Below are positions 23,901 to 38,900 of a stretch of DNA of 64,000 nt, in pieces (position 1 is the stretch's first letter; every line of letters begins with the position of its first letter). The notes under the pieces are model-generated. The model did no database searches. It was not told the DNA's origin and was given only the letters and a program-made list of their open reading frames with translations. Source of the DNA: Apostichopus japonicus. Its lineage: Eukaryota > Echinodermata > Holothuroidea > Aspidochirotida > Stichopodidae. The stretch spans positions 22,476,960-22,540,959 of the forward strand of contig NC_092563.1 of assembly GCF_037975245.1 (NCBI RefSeq), read 5' to 3'. The translations under genes were made by a program, and so were the position numbers.

Positions 23901-26900
23901 TAGAATAAAAAATTTCTTAGCTATGTGGGGAAGTTGTTCTTGGCAGTAATCAATATAACATAGATGAATAATGATGGTTGAGTTTTTGTCTCCTTAAACA
24001 ACGAAATCGCTTATAGTAATACTAAAAGGGTATGAAATATTTGTTTTGCTTCCCCAACTAACTATCTCTTCACAACCTATACACTCAAGTTGCCGTATCC
24101 TGTCTAGAATGTTTTATGAACCTATTCAGCTTTGCCCACTATGGAGTCTAGTCCGTTTCATACTCCTCCCCCCTCCCCAATACACCTCCCTCATCCTCCC
24201 CTACCTCATTCCACGATCCAGGCATGGCAGAAAATGAGTACCTTCTGTTCAGGCACATATCCTCCATCTAATTCGACAGCACAGTGTTTTGAACAATTTT
24301 ATCCAATCAGTGGATTTATTGTACGTTGATGCTTGGTATGTTAGTTTATTTGTAAATGTACAAAAGATTTACCGCTGGGTAAATTTGCAATCCATCAAGA
24401 AACACAAAGGATGTTTTTCTAACCCTTTTGAATTGAGTGCAGCTGTTAGATTTAGTAGACAGCGATGTTTTTTAGTATTTTCAATTAAGTGTACTGTAGA
24501 AGGTTTTTTCATATTTTGTTTCTCATAAAATACTAACAGCACCAAGTTTCTGTTCAAAAAGTCTTGCATTTAAATTTATTTGTGTAGTAATTTGCACATC
24601 ATGTTCCACGATTTGCTATGCGATACCTGAATGTAGTGTGCAGTTCCAGTGCAGTCTTTTTCCCAGGATAGTGCCGATAGTCTCATTTAGGGGTAAACAA
24701 AAAATATATATAAAGGGGGGTGGAAATTTCAGAGATATTGCAAACAACTTTGTTTATTTCTGATGTTTCTCACATAACAATGAATACATAGTTTCATAAT
24801 TAACATTGTTAAATTTTTATTAAATTTGCCTTCACCCCCGCCCCCCCCCCTGTGTGCTTGCTGTCCATTCCATTAACTTTGTATTGTTCGGTAAAAATGC
24901 CACTGTACTTTTAAGAAGCATATATACCTCCCCAAACAGTCTTGGTCAGCTAATAATTTTAGGGTAATCAAGTTAGTCTGATCAAAATTCACAATTTCAG
25001 CCCAGATGAACAGAATGTGAATAATTTGACTATCCTATGTATGTTGTATGTGCTGAAATGTAGACCTTGGCAAAACTGTGCGACATAAGTATTGAAAAGG
25101 GATTTCTATGTTCCCGCATATATGATCTGAGATGTAAGAATTAATTAGCAACAATCTGTTGGTGTATTTTATGCTCACGATGTAATTTTGAAATAACAAT
25201 GTAAATGCTTTGGTGGTGAAGTATAATATCTGGTCAGGTATGTGTGTACTTGTATGCTCTGACATTGTTGTATCTAAATTGATTGTTACTGAGTATGTGC
25301 CCAGTATCGATCCAGTCGCTTGGAAATTTAAATTGTAAAATCATCGATTTTGCGAATACCGATATGTACAGTTGATGCACAGATGCAGTATCCACTGTTC
25401 TGTCACAGAAATAAGTGCTACCCATATTGCTACCAAGGGCAAAGTTTCCTCTGGTTGTCCCTCGGACAACCAGGCCTTAAAAGTTTGGTACTGTAGGCAC
25501 TAGGCGGAATAATTGTAGCAAAATAGCAGTGACCAATATGTGTAGGTTTATGAATAGAAACCAGCCTTAGGAGTGATAACCAATTTATCATTTTACCTAC
25601 AGTATTTGGTTATATTTAGTAACAACGCAATCTGAATTTGATGTAAACAAGTTAAACAACTAGTCGATAACCTCCATAGCGGATTTAGGTGGTCGGAACA
25701 GAATCTCGGACGACTGGACGGCCAATTCTGCTACCAATTGTGAAAAATGCATTGTTTTAAATCACACTCCTTAATTAGGTTGTGCAGCCAGTTGCAGAGA
25801 AACTGTAGAATCAAAGGAATGCCATATTTCATAAAGCTGTGCATTACAAAGTAGGTAGTTTATACACTGTGATCTGTTTCCATTTTCAAAACCACTGAAT
25901 TTCCGTACCAGTTTATTCCTCTCGTCCGTTCCGTTGATTAGTGTTTGGTGTATGGTCATGCTGGTATGTAGGATAATTTCTCGGTGATATCTATTGGTCG
26001 TCATATACAGTCCTACGCAAACCCTTATAAATTGTATTGTGAATACTTATATGGTTAATATTTTGTTTGATTTCAAAAGTCTTCATATATGAACTATACA
26101 TATCAATAATTAGCTACTTGTCACTCTTTTATGTTCTGTTTGGACAGTAGGATATATTTTTTACTCCATGGATAATAGTCTACATTTTGCAGACTTTTGT
26201 AATTTGTGAGACTGTTTTCAGTCCACTCGTCGTCAATGACATTCTGAAGGTCGTGTCAAGGAGAGCACAATGTAATGACGGTATCAGACCCTCAATGCGA
26301 TGACCGTCGGAGATTGCGCCCTCGCATCAGATAACAAATATATTCACACATCAGACTGGAGAAATAGAATTCTCCGTCCGACAGTATGTACTGTACACTA
26401 AAATGAGCCAAACAAGAGATCTGCCCTTAAGATCATCAACAGTTTCATGGTCAATTCCATGATAAGGTCAACATCATACCAAAAAATTTAAAATCATTGT
26501 ACATTAAAATTGTATAAGTTTCCAATAAATAGAATACTTGTAGTTACTAAAAATAATTTTTTCACCCCCGAAACATCATTTGTTTGATTATGGGGTCAGT
26601 TATAACAAATGGTTCCCGTTGTAACTAAATTATGAAAAATACAGTGAAATTTCATTTTGTGCAGATTTGTACATAGTAATCATAGATATCATCAGTTTTT
26701 TGGACTAATTATATTTGCTATAGCATAGTGCTCACTTAATAGCTTCAATTTTTTTTCGACATCAAGGCATTAGACAATAGTGGTGAATTGAAAACACCCT
26801 CCATTTACTGTCACGCGAGTCACAAAATTTACTGTTTTTGTTTTTTTTCTCCTTGCCTGCACAATAGTTTTACCCCGTATAATGAATATCAAGTCTTCAC

Positions 26901-29900
26901 ATAGATACCAAAAGGATTACTGAATTTTCCTTTCCAGAAGATATTCAAATTTTACGGAAAATCACCCTTTATGAATGTCACGCGAGTCACGTCACGCGAG
27001 TCACGTCAAATCAAGATAGTGTTTCTACCTATTTACTGTGTGTTGGACTAATTATATTTGCTATAGCATAGTGCTCACTTAATAGCTTCAATTTTATTTT
27101 GATATCAAGGCATTAGACAACAGTGGTAAATAGAAAACAGTAAACACCCTCGATTTACTGTCACAGAGTCACAAAATTGACTGTTTTTGCTTTTTTTCTC
27201 CTTGCCTGCACAATAGTTTTACTCCAAAATAATGAATATCAAGTCTTCACATAGATACCAAAAGGATTACTGAATTTTCCTTTTCAGAAGATATTCAAAT
27301 TTTGCAGAAAATCACCCTTTATGAATGTCACGCGAGTCACGTCACGCGAGTCACGTCAAATCAAGATAGTGTTTCTACCTATTTACTGTGTGAAAATTAC
27401 AGGGATGTTATCTAGTTTGATGAATGAATCACTGATTAAAGATATCATGTGCATTCCCCTTTAATTAGGCAACTTGAATAATATGGGCACACATAATGCA
27501 ACTAATTATCATAATTTCATTTGAAATATCAGAATTTAAAATCATGAATATTTATTCGCAATATAATGCCTATTTTATCACCACATTTGGAAAGTTAGCA
27601 CATGTCATTGATTTTTTAGTATTATACTAAAACATAATCTACATTTGTATCTGGCAATGCCATGTGCTATGACTTGACAACCTTAAGGTCTTAACTGCTC
27701 AATCATTCCCAAAATCCTATGAGCAAATGTATCTTCTCAAATATTACACTTTTGGTTTATTCAAATATGACAAATGAGAATGGTAATTTGAATCACATTT
27801 TGATAGATCTGTTTCTTCTATAACTTTCAAATGAGTGACTTCAACAGACTAAATATTGTTATAAATATTAATTGACAAAATATATTGCCTGAACAACTGT
27901 ACTACCCGTACAGTATATTACCTACTGTCTGCAGTCATGAAGGTAACTCCGGGACATTAATATCATCTGGAAATTCCCAAGGGAAGTACCTTTTGGACAC
28001 TTTCTAGACCAATGAATGTTATATTTCACTATGCAAGATCTGTACCCTCAATTCACTACTGCATTTGGTCTAGAACTATCCGAAAAGTGAACTTGTCACG
28101 CGAGTCACGTTTTCTTGTCACGCGAGTCACAATACATCTTCATCGTTATTTTCATGCGTTACAACTTTTTTTCAAAGTTGCATAGCAATTGAGGTAGAGT
28201 TATTTTTCAACTTCGGTATGATTATAAAAAGTGATTGGAAAAATTTTAATAAGACATAAGAAATCGAACATTTGTGTGTGCATTCTGTAACTGTCACGCG
28301 AGTCACGTTTAGTTTTTCGCCAATTTCACCCCCAATACTTGAGGTATAAATATTTTTTCTCTACTGTTGTAAGCATTAAGGCGTACATTCACTGCTACAT
28401 TAATGCTTTTCTCCCAGGTAATTTTTTTATTTGTTAAATGATATCAAATAGAGAGGAATTTGAGTAAAAATGTCACGCGAGTCACCATGGAATTGACCAT
28501 ATACAGAAACATGAGTGAATGATGAGGAATGGTGGAGGGGAGGAAGGGAGGGAGGGAGGGAGAGAGGGTGGGCAGAGGGAGGGGTGGAGAGAGGGAGGGA
28601 GGAGGTAGACTGAAGAAAGTGAATGAGCAAATAATGACCCCGGCTGTTGTTCATAGTAATCAGTAAATATATCATATCTATGCAAATTCAAAAGTGGAAA
28701 GTATGAAAAATTTAATCTTTAACATAACTATTGGGAATGAAATTTGACTTATCAACTAATGTCCTACATTGTTATGAGATTTTAGTGTATATAGGATACC
28801 ATTGATATTTATATGTCAAAATCCCCCTCCCCCACCCATCCAAAATTTTCTTGACAAGTATGAGGGTATCCAATAAAAGTGTAATCAAAGCGTACCTGAT
28901 GTTTGTGTACACTGTCTTTATGTCAGCCTGGTGTGTTGATCAAAACCAAGCATGTGTTGATACTAGCTCTGCATCCTATATGTGTACTGTAAGTTAATTA
29001 ACATACCTGATGGGCTGTGTGGGCAGTTGAATTTGATGATGGAGCACTGATAACAAGTGAATTTCACCAATGGGCTTGTTATTGCACAAAATGTTAATAA
29101 ATGCCAAATATCTAGAGGTAATTTAATTTATAATTCAGATAGTCATATTAAAGAATGAGTACTGTTACTTTCTATGTTTTTGGTATTTTCTGTATATTGT
29201 TTTAAAAAGGCCATTGTGATGTAAATAGCTCTATTTCTGTTTCTTGTTCTCCCCTTCCTAGTGGTTATGTAATAGGTACGCCTATTCTCTTCCACAACCT
29301 GTGCTCATTTTCCCCTGTATAATTAGTAGTGAGCCAGTGGCAACAGTACTTTCTTTGTTCTGCCAAGTTGCTGGTTTTTAGTAAACATCTTCTCTTCTTA
29401 CTTTCTTTTCTTAGATAAGGGATGCCTTGTCTTAGTTGTTTCAGTTTTAGTGTAAGCATTTGTATGCAGATTAGTCTGTGTAATCAGCTCTGATTGGTTC
29501 TAAGTGTTACTCTTGGTATCTAGGGTGTTTATAGCCAATCAGAGGTGTTAAAAGGGTCACATGTTGTTACCCTGTGGTTTAGGAGCTTCCTCCAAGGTGT
29601 TTTAGGAGAGAGAGGCAGTTTGGTTGTCAGCCAGTCAACAGGGCCTGTTTGTATATTAGCCACCCTTGATATCATAGTCTGTACACTACAGTATACATAT
29701 ATATAAAAATAGTTAGAGAAGTTGTCTTTCTTGTGCTTAAAGAATACATATATATCTACATAAATATAACTTTACTGGAGGATTTAATTGTTAATTATTG
29801 ATTTGCTGTACGTTTGTGAACATTATTTCATCGTTTTATTGGATTCAATGGAACTGAGAGTTGTGTTCTAGCTGCTAGTTGCCATTTTGTACTTACATAT

Positions 29901-32900
29901 CTTTACTGGGACTTCACCTATTCTTTAACTTATCTTTTACCGGGACTTCACCTACTCTTTTACCTGGACGTCACCTAGTCTTCTACCTACCGTATCTTGT
30001 ACCTGGACTTTATACCTACTCTCCTTGGGAAGAACATTTCTTTGAACATATATATTATTTATTGGAGTATTCCTGGAACTCTCACTCATATCTATTTTCA
30101 CTGTCCAAGTATATTCATGGAACTCTTACTACTCACCTTATATTTCGTACTATCGGACATTTACTGTATTAAACCTTTCAACACCGTCCTCTCCGTTACT
30201 TCCCGCTATCGGACATTCATCTATCCTATTAAACCTTTGATCACCGTGCCAGTCATTCAACTACATTGCTGTGCCGTGCTGCTGGACTATACAGACCCGC
30301 CCGCCAGATAAGCTCTATCTTTTTTATTAATGTGCACATACATGTATTAGTCTTGTGGCCACTTGACACCCCTAGTTGTTTATATTCAATATCTCTAGTT
30401 TTCATTGTTGATACAAGTGTATTTGTGTAACAGTAAAGAATACTTTACCAAGATTCCTTATGTTGCACACATGTGTGACCGAGCAATATAACTATTTTCT
30501 ATACCTAACAGCCAGTCTTATTCTTGTTTTTAGCCTGTTGTATTTGTTATACAGTGGTCAGCTGTCTTCACACCTCGTGACCACTAGGGGGATTCCCAAT
30601 AATCCTGTTGTACAGCTAGCTGCTGTCAAGAACCCCATATCCCGCAACTCTTACAGTATAACTGTAAAAGTGTGTAAGGTGATATGTAGGTGGACAACAA
30701 CAGACCTGTTAGTTGTGCTGTGTGTTTTATACTTGAATATAAATAAGTAATCTTAGCATAATCTGCATACTTGAACTACACCATAAATCACAGCAAAGAA
30801 GAAGAAAAAGGTGGTTATGGGGGATGGGGGGGGGGGAGAGATGAGGATTTGGAAGAGATGTTTAAGGGTGGATGCAAGATTTCCTTCCTTGATTTACAGT
30901 ATTTTGCTGTAAACTATAAATCTTAGTTCAAGCCTGATCAGATGTTGTGACAGTAAACAGACAGCCTACTGTTGATATTTAGCAAGATTATTTAAATTAC
31001 ATCAAAATAAAACAAGAAAAGGAAACTGCAATCAATCTGTTATTTAAACTTAAAATAAGAAAAGAAAAACAAAAACAGTTTTGTTTTAAGTTTCTTTGAG
31101 TGCATACTTTGTATTTTCTGTAGTTATATATATGACACGCAGATATTTATAGTATTTTGCTGTTATTGTTTCATCTTTGGCAAGGTCAAACCATTTGGTT
31201 GGTTATTACTACTATTATAACAGGGGATGCATAATAAACACAACACAAGTAGAGTAAGATTTCCAGTAATATTATTATTGTAGAGATCCAACCCTATTAT
31301 TATGTATTCCGAATAGATGAATAACAGTACAGTACTGTGTAAAATGCAAAGTAATGAAGTAAAGTACAGTATCAGAGTAAAATGTAAAGCAAGTATATCA
31401 TGAAGAGGAAGCTGTAGTAACTCTGTGGAGAAAGCTTCCTTGCAAACAAAATTTAAAAGATAAATCCCTGACCACACAAAACAGCCAACAAAAGATGTAC
31501 CTGTGGGAAAAAGCTAAAGTAGTGATTCTGGCCAGCTGAACCTGAACTCTATCCCCAAGACCAGATAAACAGGAAGGACATACCCTATTGTGTTGATAGT
31601 TTATGTCAGCTAAATGAAGATGACCAGGAGTATAAAAGAGTGGTCTGAATCTATGTGATACTACACTGCAGACCATTGGGTCGGTGTTACTTTACACTGT
31701 ACAACACAGACTGGTGGAGGTTGTTGACACCCTACAAGGTGTGACCCATTATTGTTTGTTTGATGGGTCAACAAGTTTTCTTTGTAGTTTTGTATTTTGT
31801 GTTGCATCTGACTAATAATTCATGTTGACTGTTGAGTCGTTGCAAAGATGAGATTGTATCGTAGACCGATGGCAAATACCCACCTGTAGTATTATATGCA
31901 TGGGATAGTCTTTTTAGTAAAAGGTTTAAAATTTAACCCTAGATACAGACTGTAGAGGAGTTAAAAAATGCGACAGACGCCGTTATGTAAGATTTAAGGA
32001 AACTTGAAAAAATTTTGATCAGTATTTGAGGGAATAACTTGCTTTCCTTTGTGTAAAATGTCCGAATCCAAATTTGCCGTCATGCTGTATTGCTATCCCT
32101 AAATAATTTGAGTGAGTGGCTTAAAAAAGTGTGTTAATGTACAACCACAGCTTTTTGGGTCAAAGTTGGTGAAACATGTTGTTAATGTTTGATGGCAAGT
32201 TAATACAGTAATAATAATAATAAATGCAAATTCATATAGCGCCAATATCCAGAGGAAAACCAATGCTCAGTGGCGCTAGTGCTCAGGGAAGGCAGTCAAA
32301 AATAGATAAGTTTTGAGTCTGTTTGTGAAAATGTTAATGTTGGGTGCCAACTTGATGTGCAGTGGAAGTGAGTTCTAAAGAGTAGGAGCAGCATTAGAAA
32401 ACGATTGTTGACCAAATGACTTGAGCTTCCACTTAGGTACATGGAGCAGTAGCTGATTTGAGGATCGGAGAGAGCGGTTGGTGGTCTTCCGACTGATTAT
32501 GCTACTAATGTATTCTGGTGCTAATCCATGCAGGGCTTTATATGTGAGCAGGATGATCTTGAAGTTTATCCTGTAGGATTATCCTGTTTATCCTGTATGT
32601 TGGGTGCGGTCTTGATGATTGACTCAATTTTACTCAAATATACTGGTATTGTCTCAAGATTCATTGCAAATACAGTCTCAGTATATAGTCAGAGAATCTT
32701 AATTGTTGTTTTTTGATGTGATTAATACTGAAGAGAGTGTCCTGATAGCAAACCACTGAAATTTAATTCAAATTCAAAATAACTCACTCATGAACCTTGA
32801 TTTAGTGGAAAAAAAAAAAAAACTAGGAGGGCCTCATGGGGGGTATCAATTGCAATATTTTTTTTCTTAAATTATGTGTCTACTTTCTAGGGTTGGAAAG

Positions 32901-35900
32901 AAAATGTTGACCAAAGTCAAATTCATTTTATTGAACCAATTTATTAACTAAATAAAACACCTCAAAATATCTTAGAATCCCAATGGGGACTAGGAAAGCT
33001 ATATTATTATTAATTCTCCATATTTTAAAAACATTATGATTGTATACTAAATCATGTAGGTTTGACTTGATATAGATGTTTATTAGCCTAGAATAGTTTG
33101 GAGTGTTACAAAATTGTTAAGCATTGCATACATCCTATATAATATTATATGTCAATGTGTTTACAAGATGCAATGAGTTTGGAAAATAATATATTTTTTG
33201 TTATAGTTTTGTTTGCTAATTCCCAGGTTTGCAGGTTGGGTGTACAGCCTGGTAAAATCCATAAAGCCTTTGACATGTAAAAATACAATCATTGGGGTAC
33301 GGCACATTTCAATGGTTCAGACAAGCCACAAAAAAAAAAAAAAAAAAAAAAATTAGCCACACCGTAGGAGTTCCAGAATTGTCTACAAAATCAAGTAAAC
33401 TTGGCTATATTGCTGTTTCTTTTCGAAATTTGACCTACATGCATTGTATGCTCATTGACACATGTGTATTAAGAATTTAAGAGACACTGTCAATTCAAGT
33501 AGGCTATACATGCATACTGTAGCAGTGCACTAGAAGTACAACACTTTTCTTTCTAAAGTGTTAAGACTGGAGTGTAAGATGTAAAATTGGTTCATTCTGT
33601 TCAATACGATAGGGACTATTATTATTAAATTTGCACCTGATGTGCATATGTTATTTGCAGAACAGTACGCTATTCAGGGAATACTTTAGTGTACAGAGTT
33701 TGTATAACAGAAGCATTTTTGTAAGGCTTTGAAAATTGTCTCTCATAAAATCCGGGACAAATTTTTAAGGAATTATTTTCCGGTTGTCGGAACAGTAAAA
33801 TTTCCCAAAAAAAAGTCAGAAAAAAAAGCAATGATCAATATTAACACTGTATGGAGAGATTGTGTAAGTTTCTGTATGGCACATAAACCTTTGGGGATAC
33901 CAGTTTACCATTTCACATCTTTGGGATATTTAGTATGACAGTGCCATCTGAATTTGATATCAAGAACAGGTCGTCCGACAGACGATAACTCCACAGACAG
34001 GTGATGTTGGATGTCCGAACTGAAATTTGGTCATCTGTGACGACTGGCCTACTGTACCATTTAAACCTTTGCAATATATATATACTATGGTTCCTGTGTT
34101 AACAACTGCTAAACTGTACATCTTTGGACTTGTAAAGCTGCAATTTAACCATTTTGTATAGCATTTTGCGATAGATAATGTAGCTTACTCTCTGCTACCC
34201 TGTATTACAGTATATATTTGCTATCCAAAACATTACAATGATTAATGGTATCTCATTGAAAGGAGCTGCTATCATTCCAGATATCAACTATTTTGGCAGT
34301 GGTGATAGAAAATAAAATAAAATCCTTTAGTATGAAAGGCTGAGTCATGCAAATATATGTATTATATTTTTGAATATGATTTATGTAGGAATTGTATATT
34401 GCTGTTCATAGACAGTGCGCATGGATAGGTACAGTATCAAGTCGACATAGAAAGTGCATAATTTATATTCAGAGCTGAGTATGTTACAAGGCAGAATTGA
34501 AAAATTTAACAGAACTTCACTGTAGCCCTATGTTAGTTCACCATTCCTGTTAACAATACTCCATGAGGTGGGTGGAATGAATGGCAGTGAAGAGGTGGAA
34601 AACGTGTTCACAGTGAATGATTTACAATAAGAGACTCATACAATTAATACCTTACTGTGTATACTCTATATTATTGTTTGTGTGTACACATTTGAGGATC
34701 TCGCCCAATATTGTTAGTTTTGGAAAGATCTTATATAGTACAGCTCATTCAAGGGTGACTTTTATGATGCTTAACACAGCTCAGGTTCAACAGTTAAAAT
34801 GACTGAACTATACAGCCTTATGCAAAAAAAAACTATTTTGGAAAAACATCTACCTGGACTTTAGTAGCCTCAAGTGTGATATTTTGATATATTTATTGTG
34901 TTTAGTTAATACATTTGTCTAGGACAAATCGTATTGACAGTCACCAAAGGATGCTCTCTTCTCTCCTTTGTATGAATTAAAAGAACATTTTAAACTCAAT
35001 GGCCTGCACTGAGGAGCCGACATCATCGTTAGTTTAGCCTCAAAGCATCGTTCCAGAGAATTCACATGATTTAGCTCTAGGTGAATATCTTAAAAACCTA
35101 AATAGCTATAGAAACATTACTAGTCAGTCCAATTTTTTGTTTTCCTTTGATTAAGAAATTATAACCAAGACTAAGTCTGTATAAAGTCAAACCTTTAAAC
35201 CATTTAAACTGACTGAAATGTCTGTGGTGACAAGTAAAGTAACCTCAGCAGCTCCTACAGTAGGGCACTGAATATTCACTACATCATTACATCTGGGTGT
35301 GAATATTCATTACATCATGACATCTGGGCATGTACCTACATAACCTCCGTGTGGCAAAGGAATGAATGTACCGTAGTGACCATAAACTACCGTAACCCTA
35401 CAGTTTGCAATATACTGAACAAACATGAATGTATGTGCACTATAATGTTATTTTTTTTTTAATGATACTATAGCACCACTTGTATCTATTAAGTCATTTT
35501 ACTTGTAGAAACCTTCCATAAGGGGAGGGATCACCCTTTCCTTTAGACCCTCCCCCATATCAGTGATATATTTTTTGCCCCCCCAAATATACACCTTGCT
35601 CCCTAGTTGTACCCCCCCCCCCTCAATTGCCTAGGCTGGAGCCACCGCTGACTGTATCCAACTAATACGAAACCTGGTAATATCATTGCAAGTGGCTTGT
35701 ACCTCTAGGGTTACTGCCCAATATCTATCTTTCTGCAATTCTTCTGGTAGGATTCTGTTGCATTTTTGTTAATTTAGAGACTTACAGTAATACCAAATTT
35801 ACAGTTAATCATAGCCTACTATGTTGATGCTGAGATGAACAGTACTCTTCACACTTTGGTTATATTTTATATACCACTTTGCTATGTAATTGAAATATTC

Positions 35901-38900
35901 TCTTAGATTTATAAAGGTATTTATAACGTTCCTTAACGGTTCCTATAGATGTTACTGTATGCACTTTCTCATCTACAGTTTCTAACCTGCAAAACTTGGT
36001 AACAGTTAACACTACCCCTTTCCCTCGCCCCTCCTTCCACTGACCCACTGGCAGATCACTACCCACATTCTTTTCAAGGTTTTTGGTACTAATGTGACAT
36101 GTATGTTATTCACTCTGTGATAATATATATATTAAAGTCTACATGTGGTTCCGCTCATGCTCGTGTATTTGGTACAACTGTATGTGAGAACATTCTGGTC
36201 AAGTGGTTAAGGTAGTGGACTTACAGTAAGGCTTACAGGTTCAAGTCCTGGCCAGATCATTACTGTACGTTGTGTCCTTGGGCAACACACTTTATCTCCA
36301 TTGCCTCTCTTCACAAAGGTGTATAATTGGGGACCTGTGAGATAAACTGTCAGTTTGGTGCTGTTTCTCTGCTATCATGTGGATGGATTTGTCTCTGACA
36401 GGTTATCATATGACCAGGGTAATATTGTTATGCGCCTTGAGCACTGTTATCAGTGTATATGTCTGCGGTTTTATAAATCCTCAATAGTATTATAAATTGT
36501 TATGCCGTGCAGTGGAGACTAGTGTAATATATTTCTCGTTCTGCTGTTGTCATTTCCACAGAGGACCAAGTCTGACAAACAAATGGCAGTTACATGTGAA
36601 GAGAAGCTTTATCAGCACAGAACACTCCAACAGTACTATAACTACACACGTTACAGAACTATGGAGAGATGTGAGTATTTACAGTGCATTACCTCTATTA
36701 TAACATACAGTTTGGTAATCTGTAAGATATTTTGTTTCACAATAACACCAGTTCCAAAGTACAGTACTTATATATCTAATTTTGTATTGACTATGTCCCT
36801 CCCCTACTGTACCCATCTACAGTACTCTTTTATTTCTAAAGTTTTCCACTTAAACTGTGTACCAATTGTGTACCAAACATTGCAAATATTAACAAGAACC
36901 ACCCACTTGAACATTACGTTTGCAGGTGAACCTGACATAAAGGACTCTAGGTAACCACTCAGAAATTACGCAACAACTTCCTCCTTCATATTTTAACACC
37001 TTTAATATGGATGTTCCCTTTTTAGCTCAGGGGACCGTAACTGCTGCAGCTCCTTAATGTAATCTTGCTCATCACTTCAACCAAAACCCGTTTTGCAGTT
37101 TTTGCTGGACTAGAGATTGATGATACATTACTGTACAGACATGGTGAAGTTTTAATAATAGATTTACTGTTTGTCTGCCAATACCTGTCTCCCCGTACCC
37201 ACGCAGTTTATGTTTCAACACAAACCATCAATCAATTTTCCCTCCTGTTTAAATTATGCAAATTATTTTCCAGAATCGAAGCTAAGAAAGGAGCTTCGGA
37301 ATCAAAGTTGTCATTAAGAAAACTGTGCAAATGAATGTTGACATTGTGTCAAAGTTCACCTGCATACATGCAAGGACAAGATTCGATGTAATTAACTTAT
37401 ACATTATTGTTTCATCATCAGATTCAAGAGGAGGCTTCTCGTGGGGCTAGATTGGTCTCTATAGAACCCACCATTCCGGCAGCGCATCACCAAGGTGAGA
37501 TTGATATTTAATCAAAGAGATTTGATTGGTCTGGTTAATATTCATTAGCAATAAGTCGTAAATACTAGCTTTGTGCGGTAGTCGGATTTCACACAACCGG
37601 TAGTGTTGCAACATGAATCCCGGTATCGTAACTACAACCGGTATTTTCTTCAACTTTCATCTACGGTTCAAAGCACTTAGTTACGAGACTGTCAATGTCA
37701 TACATTCAATATACATAGCATATAGGTTATGTACATACTCGTACACGCACGTTCTAAAAAAAAATTAAAAAAATAACACGCTATATTAGGGCCTTTGTTT
37801 TTTAACATACACTTCCAAAAAGAAAAGCACAAACCTTGGAAAAAAGCAACCCACACCATCCTTCATTCATACTCGACGTACAATATTAGATTAACACGTT
37901 CGCACGTGGATTAAACTTGTAATCCGTACACAAACATAAATTGGGAGTTCCCCACTAATCCATGATATTGGAATAGGGCAACCCCTTCAAGTTCAAAAGT
38001 TCACAATGAAAAGTTTTTAACTATCAACAAGTCACCACGTGTTTGGAACTTCAGACAATAAGAATGTTACATAGGGGCTACGTAAATACGGGATTATAAA
38101 CTACATACATAAGAATAGTACAGATTTATTTATATCGTTAATCGGCTTTTGTTCACTCCAGAAAATATACTTTCAATACGTACAATATCAATCTTTCGTA
38201 CAAAAGATCTTAAAAATTAAAAAAGTAGCGAAAAATAAATATAAATGACATCGTGGAACCCCCCGCATTAATAAACGAATCCATTTCATTACATCATCAA
38301 ATCTCAAGAACTGCTGTGTGTACCTGTATCGTACCCTAGGCTATAATAATATACAGTCCCGTGCGAAGATGGATTTAAACTGGATATACTCCCTGCGGTT
38401 TTGGCTCAAAATTTATTAAATCGTTATAATAATTATAACAAAATGAGGTGAAATGCATAAGAGTAAGATTTGGTACATGGGAACTTTGACAATCATCGTT
38501 TGAAGGAAGAATAAATAACGAAAATTTCAGAGTAACTTTGAGGTCCCGTAACATGCTGAGCGCAAGTAACGTTCGATATTTGGTGTAGCCTAGGTGCAAA
38601 TTACTACGTGAAAAGTTGATTCGTTAATATATAGGTCTAGGCCAGTACGTAAATTGGTCAGATATTATTCAAACTAAGAACACAGGAACCAGAAAAAATT
38701 GTGTTTTGTTTTCTTTATTTCAAATAGTAACACGTAGATATTTTTATTATGTCCGGGATTCCCGGGAATTATACCGAAACGAATGTAATAACCGGTTGTT
38801 TTCCCACTACCGGTAGTATTTACACATTGCTTTGTGATCGGGATTAGTCAATACCGGGATCGGGATCCCGGGATTCACTTGACTATCGGGATCCCGCACA

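Larger units (their letters stand above)
22805..36561 (+). other. Raftlin intron 2 (13.8 kb)
   Basis: Holds the repeats listed separately (23.6 kb, 26.4-28.5 kb, purine tract, 29.5-30.7 kb, LINE fragment at 32.2 kb, SINE at 36.2 kb), a 10-base-arm hairpin CTGGTTGTCC/GGACAACCAG near 25452, and a poly-A run at 33331-33351. Exons 2 and 3 join in phase, so no internal exon is required and none was recognised. Confidence 0.6.

Noticed and set aside
29879-30311. Overlapping 97- and 104-codon ORFs
   Set aside because: The sequence is repetitive, the frames overlap, and there is no motif or start context.
36190-36260. Functional tRNA gene
   Set aside because: A and B boxes are present, but the cloverleaf stems do not close well and a SINE body with LINE-like tail follows.
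36547-36954. 135-codon ORF in the RTKSDKQMA frame over raftlin exon 3
   Set aside because: This frame does not join exon 2 or exon 4 in phase; the GPSLTNKWQ frame does.
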